A DNA stretch of 64,000 bases, from positions 525,696 through 589,695 of the forward strand of contig NMRA01000134.1 in the NCBI GenBank assembly GCA_002633005.1, in the 5' to 3' direction. The first letter of the stretch is position 1. Each line of letters opens with the position of its first letter. Source of the stretch: Phoronis australis. Lineage: Eukaryota; Phoronida; Phoronidae. The notes below the pieces were generated by a model, which made no database searches, was not told where the DNA came from, and worked only from the letters and a program-made list of their open reading frames with translations. Of this stretch, positions 44,474 to 59,400 are shown piece by piece. The translations under genes were made by a program, and so were the position numbers.

Positions 44474-47400
44474 CTATTGAGAGATACACACAAAACAATC
44501 AGAATGTTCATTACAACTCAATATTGTTTGAAATGCTGATGCAAGTTTTCTTTGTTTAAAGTTAAAAGTGGATTGGAACCCCTCCTTTGATTTAGACCAC
44601 TCACCATATTCAAATGGTCTCAAAATGTTCCTTACTCTCACCTTGTCACAGTGTGTCATTTATCTACCAAGCGTGGTCTCAACTTGTCACAGTGTGTCAC
44701 TTATCTACCAAGCATGACTTGTCACATTTATCTATCGAGCATACTCTTAACTTGTCACAGTGTGTCATTTATATACCGAGCATGATCTCAAGGGATAACC
44801 AACTGTCAATTTTGAAACAGTAAGTGCAGGTCTAAATAAAGTTTCCTTCATAGATGGAATGCAGATTTGTAGTCCCTTTAAAGGAAAAGTCCAGGATTCA
44901 AATGCTACATGATAAATCATGTTTGGTAACAAGGTAGCATTCTGCAAAAATTCAAACAGTCAAACATTAAGCAGATGATTTCGCAGTAATTCATAAGCAA
45001 CTGTTGAAATTCTCTTTTTTATCGTCTAGTATCGCAACTTGTTGGAATCCATTCAGTGATAAGTATCATTATTGAAACACCTAAGTCACAGACCCAGAGA
45101 TCAAAACGCTGGACAATGCTTTCCACACACACTCACCGACTGTGCACTCTGTACTATGTACATATTCCCTCACAAAGTGATCACATGGTTTCCTTGTCGA
45201 ACAAGCATGCAATCACCAAGAGCTTTAGGATAACGCTACCAGAAGTCAGTGACATTATAATAAACACAATGATCGGGCAAAATGGGGTGAAATTCGACAT
45301 CTAACTCACAACCAAACTTGAGCCTCAATAGCGTTATCGAAAACTTTTGTTTGATTTCCGAGTCCAATTCAACCATGCTCATTGAAGCCATTTATAGCTG
45401 GATCCCCAATATATCAACAAAGAAGTAGCCTAGGAGTCTTTTGGAATTACTCCACAATTTTTCATAGTTAACTGGTGACAAAAAATGGGACAAAGTAAAG
45501 GTGAGTGATGAAATAATTGTAATACCAACTTCTGGCATCGCGGTTCAGTCATTTCAACTATTTGATTTTTCTACAAAATGGCATCCCGTAATCTAGTGAG
45601 TCATTTTAGGCCCTTGTAACTACGAAAACCATAAGAAATACCGACATCTCCTTGCAAGGAAAAAACATCATTGTGAAAGGAGGGTTAGGCCACAAAGAAT
45701 ATCTGGTTCATGTCAGCACTCTGCATCATTTAGAAATCTGTGTCTCACTGCTTAACGAAAAGCACCCGTCTGCACATCCGTGAGCCCCAATTTTTTATTT
45801 ACTTTCAAAAGCCATACAAATGCATGTAAGCGATGTGTCTTGTCAAGTCCGCCACAATCACATTATCAGCCTTCTTTAACTTAGAATAGGTTAGAATCAC
45901 GAAGTCACATGCAACCCCTTGAAATAACCACAAACATGTAAATAGGTATTCAAAGAAAAAAGTGTCAAAGCCACATAAAAGGTCATTGATTTACTAAGAC
46001 TGTTATTTCTATGACAGTATCTTTACATAAAATAAATGTGACATACATCACACAACATTCACATAACCCCGTATTGGAACCACTGACAGACCGACTCACC
46101 AGATGTGGCCAGGACAATGCCCGTGAACAGTCCCACCTCTGTGTCATTTAACTGCAGGTTGCTGAAGCTGAGTGCAAAATCGTACATGGCTTGGACAAAG
46201 GCGGGCTGAAAGGAAAGAAGATTGATACAGCAATGCCATGGACAATAACAACATGGATACGGTGATGCCATGGATACTTTGATACCATAGATACAGTGAC
46301 GTTATGGATACAGTGATGCCATGGATACAGTGATGCCATGGATACAGTGATGCCATGGATACAGTGACGCCATGGATACAGTGACGCCATGGATACAGTG
46401 ATGCCATGGATACAGTGATGCCATGGATACAGTGATGCCATGGATACAGTGATGCCATGGATACAGTGACGCCATGGATAGTGATGCCATGGATACAGAA
46501 ACGCCATGGATACAGTGATGCCATGGATACAGTGATGCCATGGATACAGAGACGCCATGGATACAGTGATGCCATCACACCCTCAACCAAGACAGATACT
46601 CAATCTTGCACAGGTCTACATCTTGTCATGTGACCCTAACACGTCACGTGACAGGCATCACATCCACACTGAATAAAGATGATCCCTTCGAAAACTCAGG
46701 GATAGGAGCCAATAATTTGCTGTGAATAATAGATGTAAATTCGTGTTCAAGTAATTACCCACAATGCAATTCATTATAATCTTCTATTTCTTGTGCGTGG
46801 ATTGTGCGAATCTTTCTTAAGTGAATCCAAAGTTGTGTGTACTTACTGAATACACTATCTCCAGTTCTTTACGTGGTATAATCTTTCCATCTCCAAACAT
46901 GAGGCAGCTGTCAGCGGCATTGAACAGTCGAGCCAGTCGTGTTAACCAGATCTCAAAGAAGCCCGATTTGATCAAGATCAACTGGTCATCCTGGCCAAGC
47001 TCAGGGAATCCTGGAAAGGTGTGAGCAGACCATGCCATATACTAAACACTCAATATTGAAATTATCACAGTTGACAAACCCGAGCAAAGCTCCAAAAGAA
47101 TGAAAGGGAAAAGACATGAAATGTTGTCTAAGAGTGACGCGGCCTGGTTGGCAGAGCCGTGGTTCTCTCACAAGAATGATTCCAGGAAGAAATTGCAATT
47201 CTGGATGTTTGCCCTAACGAGTCAGGCAAGTACATTAGCAGTATTATCTCATGCAAGTATCTGATCTCACGTCATTTTTCATTTGTTGGTACTGTCTAAG
47301 GTATCTATTGGTTCAACTTTTAAATGTGCGAGAGCACTATTAAAAGACAAAGCTCCAATAACCATAGTTATTCAGTGTTTACTGTGTTTGTAAATCTTTT

Positions 47401-50400
47401 CTTCACATATCACCTTTAGTTGTTAACTCATGACTGCCCTGTATTTACAGAGATCCAAAAGGGCAGAAAGGTTTAAATAGAGCCAAATGTACCAGGAGTC
47501 CAGCAACGCACAATGATAGGGGACAAGACAAAAGACTGACAATAATTAGCTCTCCTTTCACAGCGGAAACAGCAAATTCTGTTGATGTTTAGTTTACATC
47601 TATGCCAGCAGCAACAAAACTGTGACATTTCCAAGTTATACAGGTACACTCATAATATTAGCCTGTCATTAGCCAGAGACACATTGCATAAGCCCACCAA
47701 GACTACAGTACTAACCTGGTACTCTCTTGGCAAACTCCACCACTCTCTGTATAGTCGGTGTGACAAGAGCAGCCATGTTCTGCCACATGGTACACCGTTG
47801 CTCTTCTAAGCTGTCCAACGTGTTAGCGATGGCCTTCTGACTATCACACTGCAATGCACACAAGAGACTTACATGACACACTGCTGCATGGGGAAACTGT
47901 TACTGTAAGGTAACACATAACTGAACAGTAGTGTATGGACCAGCTACTTGCTGCGCTTTACAACTCTGCATACTGTTACAGTATGCTGTTCTGTATTGTA
48001 CTGTAGGCTTACTGTATTGTGCTGCACCATACAGTACTGTGCTGCTGAGTACTAAACTGTAATGTGCTGTTGGATATTGTGGACCTACAATACTGTACTA
48101 TGCTGCACCCGACAATACTGTTAATTGTAATGCAGTTTTGTACTGTGGGCCTAATATATTGCACCGCACCATACACATCTGAAATGTCTACTGTAATAAA
48201 CTGTAACGTACTGTATTGTACTGTACGTTTACTCTACTATGATATGTTGTACTGCAAAGTACTGCGTTACGCTGTATTGCTCTGTGCAGTATCCCCACTA
48301 TGTTTCATAAGCTGACTATCCAGTGAGAATAGGCCACAGGGTTGGTAAACAGTCAGCCTACAGACCTACGTACCAGTTTTCCAATCACAAAATTGCTTTC
48401 TGTACAAAGAAAGTAATACGTACCATGAGTACAGAAATTTTGTGAACATACCTGAACAGCTCAATTGAGTACCTAATGATAATAACATCAGTCTTTACAA
48501 AGCAAAACCAGCAACCAACACCAAGACTGATTCTCAAGCTCAGGACTTGATTCAATGGTTTGAAAACATTAAGTCTTCACATAAATAGCACACAGAAAGG
48601 TGAATTTTTACTGCTAAATTTGTCTACGAAAACAAGAAAATTTTAAGTCTTTTGTTAGATTAAAGTGTACAATGAAGACATCATAAAAAACATTTGGTTA
48701 ACTTGAATTAATGCAGTGTGGTAATCAGAGTTTGAGCCACAGACAAAAAGTGAAAATTTGGCAATAAATTTAGTGCAAAATAAGTGCTGTACTCCCACTT
48801 CAAGGTAGGTAATGCAAGTTTCTCCTATCAGAAAGCAGATAGTAAGGTTTGGAACACCAGTCAACATCCTAGAATTCTGCTGATAGCAGGAAGACATTAC
48901 CAGAAAAGGACAACTATTTTTAATGTGCTTCAAATGTGATTTAAAAACAAAATGTTCAAGTTGTCCCCAATCCAAGCATTATACTTCAAAGTTCGAGGTT
49001 GAAATTTACAAAGTGGCACCAATTCAGTTCCTGAAGGCCACACATTACTGGCACCGCTGTTTTAAATATGACACGTTTTACACCTACAAAAGACAGCTTT
49101 TCCCAGGCAAAAGCTTTGTTAACTGTGACCTCATAGTTTTCTCATTGGTCGCTTCTTCATTATCCAGACTTGTCAATCATATGGCACGTGCACTACCGAA
49201 AACTAACATTTTATCACTAAATAACATTAGGCTTCAGACCCACCAGATACTTAAAGGCATATTACTATATTACCTTTAGGTCAAACAAACTGACAGGAAA
49301 ATTGAAAACTGCTAACTTTTACGTAGGCGAGTGAAACTAGATTTGACTACAGCACCATCTATACATCAACAGTAAACTATGACCTGCACATGGGAAATAC
49401 CAAAAGCATAAATGCCTCGTTACAAAGAAACTGATTACATTCTAGAGACGAACATCTACTCTTTCTAATGGCATGAAATATTTCCTTCTGCAATTAGCAA
49501 ACAAATCTTTATTCAGTCACTTGACCCTTCCTGGTCACCAGTTTTACTCCATATTTTAAGAATTTTCCTAATCTTAAAACAAGTTATTGAGTCCAACTAG
49601 AGTTCGTATAGAGACATGCCACTAGAGGGCACAATGAGCAAAACATGACAGTTCTGAATTCATTTGTAAACACTTATTTTTAAACTTTCCCTGGATCATA
49701 TTTGCCCTTTGCGCAATGAAGAAAACCTCTTTATACTCTGACTTTTAAAGTCCGTCTTGAATGAAAGCTTCGTGCGAAGAGATAACTACATTTGGCTCAA
49801 TTTGTTAAGGAAAAAAGTTTGGAACTGAAATAAGCAACACGAAAATAGTAGTAACACTGATGGAGTGACTTGATGAAAGAGTTAATAGAACTGATCCATC
49901 GACTGACCAGTTGAAACTTAAAACATTAAAATTAAAATGATGTTAAAATGTAATTTACTTACAGTCACACTGCATGAGACCTATTTAGTCTTGCACAAAG
50001 GGGCTAGTCACAAGAAGCAAAGATGACGTATAAAATTTTTCCAGCATTTGAGTAGCATCAAATACTCCTCTTAAATTAATCTTTCACAATATAATGGTGG
50101 AAATGTAATAAACATTACCAGCTAAACCCATTACCATGATATATGGTAGCTGTTAATAAGCAAAGTGTTATTACCCATCAAATGCATAATGGTTACTCAA
50201 CTCATTACTTGAAATGCTACAACAGTAAATTCATAAGTTCACAAAACACACAAAAACACCGTAAGTCTTCTATTTTAGGCACTGAATGACAAGTCCCTGG
50301 ATGATACCATAACGGTAAATCTGATTAACAAGTAACAATTTAATTCTCATTTTTATGTAGAAGACAACAAAAAAATCAATGAAAATGAAATAGCATTCGT

Positions 50401-53400
50401 CAGTTGTTCTAAAGGGCTGAAACGCTTGAAACACGGAGAACCAACCAATGGTTGACCCACTTTTAATTTCCATCTATTATGTAACCTCTAAGACTTCTGG
50501 GTGAGAGAGTACCTATATCTGAGTGAACTCTATATAGCACAGGTTACCATGGAGATAAAAACCAGCAGGAAAAACTTACACTGTTCGAATCCCCACTGAG
50601 AAAAGTTCACTGACCGCTATATGCATTACGCAACTCAAATGTTTATTCATAAGTGTTAATCCTAGAAGGGGGTGTCAAATTTCCACATGTCCAAGACCAG
50701 ATAATGACAAGTTGTGCAGCATGTTAAGTAAACACAAGTCAGTTTAATTACATCTATTGAAGGGATTCAAACCTCATCTTCACATCCATTATAACCAGCA
50801 TGGTACCATGCACAGCAGCGTGCTGCGTGACTGATATCCACAATAAGAACAGTGGAACAAAGAACATCAATTATGCAAGTTATACCTAGGCTTACAGCAG
50901 CCTTCTCTAGCATAGAGTTTTTCACTAGCGTAGAGCGCCATTCGTTTCATAATTCAATGAACATGAAACAACAATTGCCAACTAAGTGACACAACACTTG
51001 GCATATAGAATAATGATGATACGCTCCGATGCACAATGTTTATGTGAACTTTTCACCTCCAGAATAAATGAAAACCACTACTTATTACACAACATGGAAA
51101 AAATCGATTTAGACATAGAAGATTCAAACGTCCCTAGAGAACAATAGGTTTCGCTGGACACTGGACTATACATTTAGCTGAATATTAAATGGCATTTGTA
51201 AATTACCATTCCCAAAAAAGAAATTTTTATCAGTTAATATTTAAAATTTCAAACTAATTATCTTGATACATGGTAAGTTCAGTAATTCTTCACACCTTTC
51301 GCACAAAAATATTGCCATTTTTCTATTCTGACAAAGTTCGATTAACTTGCTACAGACAAGCAAAGCTTTCAGTTGTCAAATGTTGTTTAATGAAACCTAC
51401 ACAGTACACACACCAAGCCAGCAATAGATTAAACTTCCTTTTAACTTAATTTCTAAGAAATTTCACAAAATATAATTCCACACGCCCGCCAAATAGATGA
51501 AGACTTTGCAGATTAAGGACAAAGATACATACATATATACATAAGACTTACCCGTGGTATAAATTCTATTTCAGAATTTTAATTTGAACCCGATGCTCAT
51601 TTGTTTTATCAACATGGCGGACAAGTGACATTCAATTTTTTTCCTTTCTTCAAAAAGCAACAAGTAGACAGCCACTGTGCCAGAGCTATCAGACTACCAT
51701 ATTAACGTATGGAACTTCTGAGCCCAAATATTTGTACTCGCCATTATTGTAACTGAAACTCTGTCAACCAGAAGGTAATAGCTCTAGATTGAAGTCATGA
51801 CAATAACCTTCCGTAGCACCTTACCACCACACGCACGTGACTCTGGCCTGCCCCTGCACATAATTCATATCTTACTATTCCTCTTTTAGATGCATGTTAC
51901 AGTATTTAAGCTATAGAAATGTAAACAAAAACAAATCAGGTGTCAATATATTGACAATATTTGTAAAGATACACTAAAATGTTATTGAACAGCACGGCAC
52001 CATTTCTGCACATCAATACGTCACCAAGCCTAAGCATACAACACCTCGCGAAAGTTTTTGACAGGAAGATTTCCAATCATTCGAGTTGCAAAATTTGAGC
52101 AGCGTGAACAAAAGAAGGGAGTTTCCACTTAGATTTCCCTAACCTTGTAGCTTCAATATGACTTAAATGGCATTCCTATGGCCGGTCAGTCCTAGAATTT
52201 TGTAGGCTATTTTTTCAACATGTATTTCTTCCCATTTCAATGTGTCTAGCTACTCCAATACATGTGTGGATAAGTTATGACCAATGGACATAAAACAGAC
52301 CCCAGTTTCCTGCCACATCTCCGGGTCAAAGGTCAAACACACACATCACCCAAGCACAGTGTCTTCGCTCTATGTTTTATTCCCTGTTCTTCAGCGATAA
52401 TGTGTGAGAGTACTTAGTTAACCCGCAGTGACCACCATTCAGCGATTTGTCAAAATGAAGACATTTTCAGAAATAGTGACAGGTGAATGTATTATATGTG
52501 TTCAACCTGTGCAACACAAACCAGCATGGCCAATCAACCAAATGACGGTAACTGCAGCCTAGCTTAAGAGATAACTGCCTAGCTTCAAATGAGCCCTTAT
52601 CATATTTAATACACAAATTTCTACTTCATCAAACTCATTGTAACAGTCAGTTTTACTTCAACCTACAATTTCCATGCTCTCCATATGCACACCCAGCCTA
52701 AAAAAGTGGGGGGGCTTGAATTTTTGAGAATGTGGACCCTATACTAAGATTAACGGGCTATATTCAGCGCTGTGGATTGTGCATTTGTCATACGCTACAT
52801 TCAGCGCTATGGATTGTGCATTTGTCACAGGTTACATTCAGCGCTATGGATTGTGCATTTGTCACAGGCTACATTCAGCGCTATGGATTGTGCATTTGTC
52901 ACAGGCTACATTCAGCGCTATGGATTGTGCATTTGTCACAGGCTACATTCAGCCCTATGGATTGTGCATTTGTCACAGGCTACATTCAGCGCTATGGATT
53001 GTGCATTTGTCACAGGCTACATTCAGCGCTATGGATTGTGCATTTGCCGAATTTAGCTAGTTCCTGCCTTTTTAGTAGACTTTTGTCTCGTGTTCTTTTT
53101 TTTCGGAGTTTTTGTTTCTCTGAGGCGGACCTTTTTGCCCACTTCGCAAAATGGTTCGTTGGACTAGTAGTTACCTTCCTAACATTGAAGCCTGAGCTTG
53201 AAAAACCTAGCTCTTTTGGTAACCATTGCTCTCCAAGGTAAAACAAGATTGCTTTTTAACAACATAATTTAAGTATGGTACGCCAAGTCTTGAAAAATCC
53301 TGAGGGAGCAAGAGGATATGTAGAACCAAATGATTTGATACATATTACACTGTGCCCGATAATGGAAACAGCTGACGCTTGCGTTTGCTGCCACGAAATT

Positions 53401-56400
53401 CTGCAAGTGAAACGAATTCTTGGAGAAGCGCAGATGTGTCTCATGGGCTATCCTGATTTTGCACGGCATTTAGGTGTGCTTACGATGTGTTTTAGGGCTG
53501 AGAAAAAGAACTTGCGAAAACATCCTACACCCAAAGGAACAAACAGAAGCCTCACGAACAAGTCGGTCATCAAACAGATTACATAAAACGTTATGTTCTC
53601 ATGCTTTGAATTGTAATTATTTATGTTTTCATGGCCAACTACAATTCTCCATCATCAAAAACTGATCAACAACTGATCCGACGAAATGCAGGCCACTCAT
53701 AGACACGGAGAAGTTTCACAGCCTCATTCTTGGTATTAACGCCGTAATTTTCATTCTTCACTACCGCGAGCCACTAAGCATTATGGGCTCTCGATGAAAT
53801 CTAAAAAATGATATACCCATTTTTCTCGCAGCTTCATAGTTAGCACAAGTGGGAACGATACACCACACCATAGTGGCACTCACTCTGTCGAAGAACCACA
53901 GACGTCGCTGCGTCGTTTGTCACCTTCCTCACAGGTTAACGCGACACCTCTCCATGAGGTAAGATCAATCGTATACGAGGTGACGTGGAGACAGACCGAT
54001 TTAGACGGTAAAAAAGACTTATCAAATCGGGTGGCATTCTCCTTCAACAATTTACATTTATGGTGGAACTATTTTTTTAATTTTGACATTTTGTCATTTG
54101 GTCTTTGACAACAACAAATGTTCAAAGCAACGTGTGGGTCACCACATTAGTGTTTAATAGAAGCACCTCTGGAAAAACAGTGAAATTTACATGGGTTGCT
54201 GCCAGTAATTAAATTAGTGATTGAAATCCTTTTGAAAACAGATTGATTTCATTGCAAGATGTCAAGTTCAAGGGTTAATGGCTTAAATTATACTTCTCAG
54301 TTTACTAATATTCTTTTGCCAGTGTTCAAATAAATACTTTTTTTAAGGATTTTGAGTGAATTAAAATTTTAGAATTTTGGCCAATACAAAAAGTTACAAT
54401 GCTAATTTTTTATTTAACATCTTATGTTGATGCCCAACATGTCCTATGCGATAAAAACAAATAAGGGGTCACAAATGCTTTGAGGCATTTTTGCTCAAAA
54501 ACATGAATGCGCAAATTGATGGTTTCAAAAGGGCAACAATTTCAAGATTCTGAATTTCCATTGCATTTCACTAGATGGCAATTATGTTGTTGTTGAGGTT
54601 GTGAAATATGTTCAGGTGATGTGAAAAAAATGTAATATTTCCTTAAGTATGACGTCATTGTGAAATTTGATAACTTCACGCAAAATCAACATTTTCACAC
54701 TGAATAATCTGTTATTTAAAATGAAAAATATTTTTCAAATACTTTAAAATTTTTTCAATAAAAATAGGCAATTTGGAGAAATACGGGGAGACATTCTGTC
54801 ACATCCAAGAAACAACATAATTCATACAGGGCAATCCAACTTGTAACTAAACATAATTCTATTACATATTAATACAAATATTGTGAATAAACAGTATTTA
54901 TCACAAAAAAGTTACTTTGTTACTGTACTTTCAAAGGTTAGAGAAGTGAACTACTGGTCAGTCCGATATGCCTCAAGTGATTATGAAATCAATTTGCATT
55001 ATTCGTAAAGTATTAGGTGTCCTAGTCGGTAGATATCTTATTCACTTAGATCACATTTATAGTTCAATGGCTGTAACTGTCTTTCACATCCACACACGTC
55101 ACCGCAATGGTGTAAGGCAGGTGAGCATTCTATGACTAACACATCAAAAATTCGCGAGTCATGGAAACTAATATTAGCAGATTTTATTTTTACCTGAAAA
55201 CACAAATCTCCGTGGACATGTTTCAATGTTAAGTAGTCCTCCCAGACCAAATTAGCTACGCACTAATGTATTTAAAGGAGGGCCTAGATGGAATAACAGT
55301 TTTGTTCCTGGTCCATTTCACTGCACAGTACAATGACAATGTGAAAGTGATCACATAGTCCCAGTTTAGCTCATCATTGTGTTTTGGGTGGTGATATGGT
55401 TTGAGGAGGCACGAGTTTCATGAAGCCAGACATTCAGCGTGACGCATGCACACAGTACAAGCCAAATGTATTCAGACAAAATGACCCAGAATTTCCCTGT
55501 GCTGGGCAGAAGCAGAACGCACTGTCAGAGTAGTCTTTCATCGTGACTTAGAATGAAGGGGAAGAAACAGGAAAGTTAACAAGAGGGTTATTAAATCCTT
55601 CTGTAATTAGAGCATTGCTGTTTTAACAGTTATTAACACTGATTTTTGAGGTTAACAGAAGTAGCCGCCACCATGGGAAACTTGCATTTTGACCAATTGC
55701 TTTTGCCTTGTGCTGTAATTGTTACAGGAGAATAATAAGAGACATGTCTATCAATGGTAATTTGTATTTCAGTGGCAATAGTATTGACTATTCCCTTTGA
55801 ACAGCATGGGCAAATCAAGGAGACAACTAACCAGTGAGAAGGGGCCACGGTTGACCAGCTTCACTTTATCCTCCGTCGAGATACAGTTGGAGTGGTGTGC
55901 TTGTGAGATCTGCAAGATGACGTCATAGACGGCCAGCTGTCTGTTCTCGATGGCCGCCTGGTCCAGACTAGAGTCCGTCGTGCTGACACGCTGCTCATCC
56001 TGTGACCGCGACCTCTTGGGCACGCGCCCGTACCTGACTGCTAGAACAGGGAGAGGGCAAAGGACAAGACACTGAGCTAACAATGCTTGAAATGAGCAGA
56101 GGACAAGACTTAGTAGCACTAATGTTAAGAATGTGGGATGAGAGTCAACAAGATGACATTGACTTGACACAATTTAAATAACAGGAAAGTGAGGACACCG
56201 AGCAGATAGTGTTTGGAACAGCGACAAGGTAAAAGGAAGGATGAGATGTCCACGTTTAAAAGGAAGTACGACAAAAGATAATAACTGACTTTTTCTTATT
56301 TGGGTTGGTTTAAATTAATAAATAAATAATTAACAGTTACATTAACAATCCATGCAAGACAGTATTAACCAATCAATAAGAATACTGGGGCTTTACAGGG

Positions 56401-59400
56401 CTTGGAATGATCAATGACAAAAAAGACGAAATTGTTCCAAGTGAATAATCAGTCCATAAATAAATACGCTTGTGTGATAGAAAAAAATTGGTATAACTGA
56501 AATAAACGTTTTTGCACTAATAAAGTCAAAATAATGATAAAAGAGACGAAAAGAGGAAACTGGAAATCAAATACGAGGAAATTGAAACCATAAAGAGGAA
56601 ATCTTCTTAAAAGAGAAAAATTCCAACCCATGGCTTTACCAATAAATATTTCATTTCATCTGTAATTATAATCATTTCAAGAGAAATTGAATATTCCTGA
56701 GCAAATGATCAGCAGGTTTCATACAAGCACTTTGTTAAAAAGTAGCAATATTTTGACAAAAAGTAAGAATAATTAATAGCGCAGTAACTGTTGAGCCAAA
56801 TGGTATATGTAACAGATTAAACATAAATGTTTACTAGGGGTGGAACAGAAAAGAAGGCCCATTATTTTGACACCTTATCGATTGGATCGTTGTGTTTGTC
56901 ATAATTCGATTACTTTGATCAAGGTGGATGTCATGCATGAAGGACAGTTTTAATGCACAGTACTAGCTGAATCTGAACTTAACATGGGTGAATGAAATGT
57001 TTACTAGTGAGATACAACAACTACATATGCGAGTTTATTTCGAACGGTTTGCGAAAATATGCCCGTGAGTATATTCGGTTTCATTAGATTTTTTTGAAAG
57101 GCTGTTTTCCAAGGTCCTATTTCAAGAAATTTCCAGTAGTACAACCATACCTAGCTAGTGTTTTGTGATGAAACAATAAATCTGCTTAATGCAGCTTACA
57201 TGATTATAGCAGCTTAATTCACTGAAGACGAGCCATTTAAATTGAGGAAATGTATGACATTTTACAAGTTTTAAAGTAGAACTTGCAGGCTAATCCGTTA
57301 TCTATGTGATTGCATGGCCAAATTAGATAGAAACACAACATATAGTGACAATGTAAATATGAAGTATGTTGAAAATTGCCAAATGATTTTTTAAGAACGA
57401 GTTAAGTGGCAAAAATGATCCGCCGCAAATCACTGAACCGTGTTCAGTAAGTATCGTGTCATGGTGCGGGGAAACAACACTGCATGATGCAGGCCATGTG
57501 AGCCCTCAAGGTACGTCATTAGTGGAAAGGTCACCTATTTGTTTTCACATTTACAACTTGTCAGTGAATACAACTGCACTTTGTTTAGTGCATATTATGC
57601 TAAAGTAGCATTTTGTTATTTCCTGCCATACATTAGCATAATTATGAGCATGCAAATGCATATTTAATGGTCTTTGTGAAAAACATAAAGACAACAGAAA
57701 CACTCGATCCCATTAACAGTGCATAGCATTATTTTTTGGACTTGTAATGAAGACATTTTGGCATTTTTGATCAAGAATTGAAAGAAATCCAACAAGACCA
57801 AAATGCTCCTTTAAATGACAGCTTATATCTCGTAATAATTTCCAGTTATAGAGCACAACTATGGTGTCAGTAAAGAAAGTAAGAAAAATAAAGAAAGTAG
57901 GAATTTTCCTTTTACATCATTTCTAAAAAGTACAAATCTACAGAGAGCGTAGGAAAAGTAGGAGCTGCCCAAACCCTGTATCCAGACACTGATCCAATAC
58001 CTTTGTCTCTGTTCATATACTGCTGAATGACACTAGAGCTGCCCAAACCCTGTACCCAGACACTGATCCAATACCTTTGTCTCTGTTCATATACTGCTGA
58101 ATGACACAAAACATCCAGGACATGAACTGTAAGTAGCTTTAAATAAGCAAATAAAAAGCAATAAAAAATTATAATTTCAAAACCACCCAACTATTACCAG
58201 CCAACTAGACTGAGGGTAATAAATGCCTAATAAATGACTAATAAGTGACTATAAAGCAACTTACAGTCCCTGGACATTCCGACATCCAGACATTTCTTGA
58301 AGCGACAGTACTGACACCTATTGCGGTTGAGCCGTATGACTAGACACTTGCCGTCCTTCAGGCAGCGGTACTCAATCTGTTTCTGTATGCTCCGTCGGAA
58401 GAAACCCTGCGTCACAACCACAAAATGATTAAAACAAAAATTGCAGACTTTCGGAAACACGTTGTACCAGATAGACACAGGCAGCTCAGGTGGGCCTATT
58501 GTACTGATCACCTGGAACCATTTTGTGTGTTATTAATACTATTGTAAAACTGAGCTGAGAAGCTAGAGACCTGGCTCAAGGGTCTAGCAATGTGCCCCAG
58601 TGTGACTCGAACCCATGACCTTGAATAAAGGAAGCAGACATTTATCCCACCAGGCCACCCTGCCTCCTTGCTTACATTGTTTGTGTATGCTCTGCCCGAA
58701 AAGATGCTTTATTACTCTCACTTCAGAACGCTCCCACCAACAGTAGGCCAAACAATGAAGATGCTCTTCACAACACAAACAATACCTCATTTCTACATCA
58801 ACTTCAAAGTGACATTCTACGGTAAGTACCCTCGAGGTCTCACTCTAGTTGTACTGTTATGTCAAACAGCATGCTTGGTTCAGGTACAGCAAAATCTCAC
58901 CAACAACGGACAAAAATAATTGCCAAAATTTGGAATTCTGCCATTTTTAAGGACTTCTAACGTTGCTATGAATGCTGACGTCTAAGCACATAAATTCTTC
59001 TTTTATTCAGCACACCATATGTGGACAAGTCACAAAAACAAAGATTAAGAGACTTTGAAACCAGTTGGTAGCTCATTTGTACTGTGCAGATGCCACAAAA
59101 GAACATTTGGTCAAGTTTCCAATATTTGCAGCAAGGTACTTCACCTTGCCTCGACAGATCTTTCTGAAATTAATTATGCGGATAGACCTCATCAATCACA
59201 ATCAGTATCATGTGAGTTGTTTCTAGCTAGACTCACCATTCTCAAGTTAATAGATTTACTGATCTGATGACCGTTTTTCTATGACCAAATCCTTGCTGCT
59301 CTTTTTTCGTATTCCATAAACAAGATACAGGCTGTTCTCTTCATCAAACATACTTGAAACTTTCTCACAACATATATCTGATTAACAACTGGAGGCCAAT

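Noticed and set aside
46144-46590. Overlapping 79-148 codon open frames on the minus strand (Trp/His/Ile-rich repeats)
   Set aside because: They are produced by a 17-bp minisatellite without stop codons in any frame; all three frames are open equally, and only the E78 exon at 46100-46205 at one edge is coding.
52732-53241. 169-codon plus-strand frame and two companions rich in Cys/Ile/Gln repeats
   Set aside because: They arise from a 37-bp tandem repeat that leaves all plus frames open; there is no splice or domain support.
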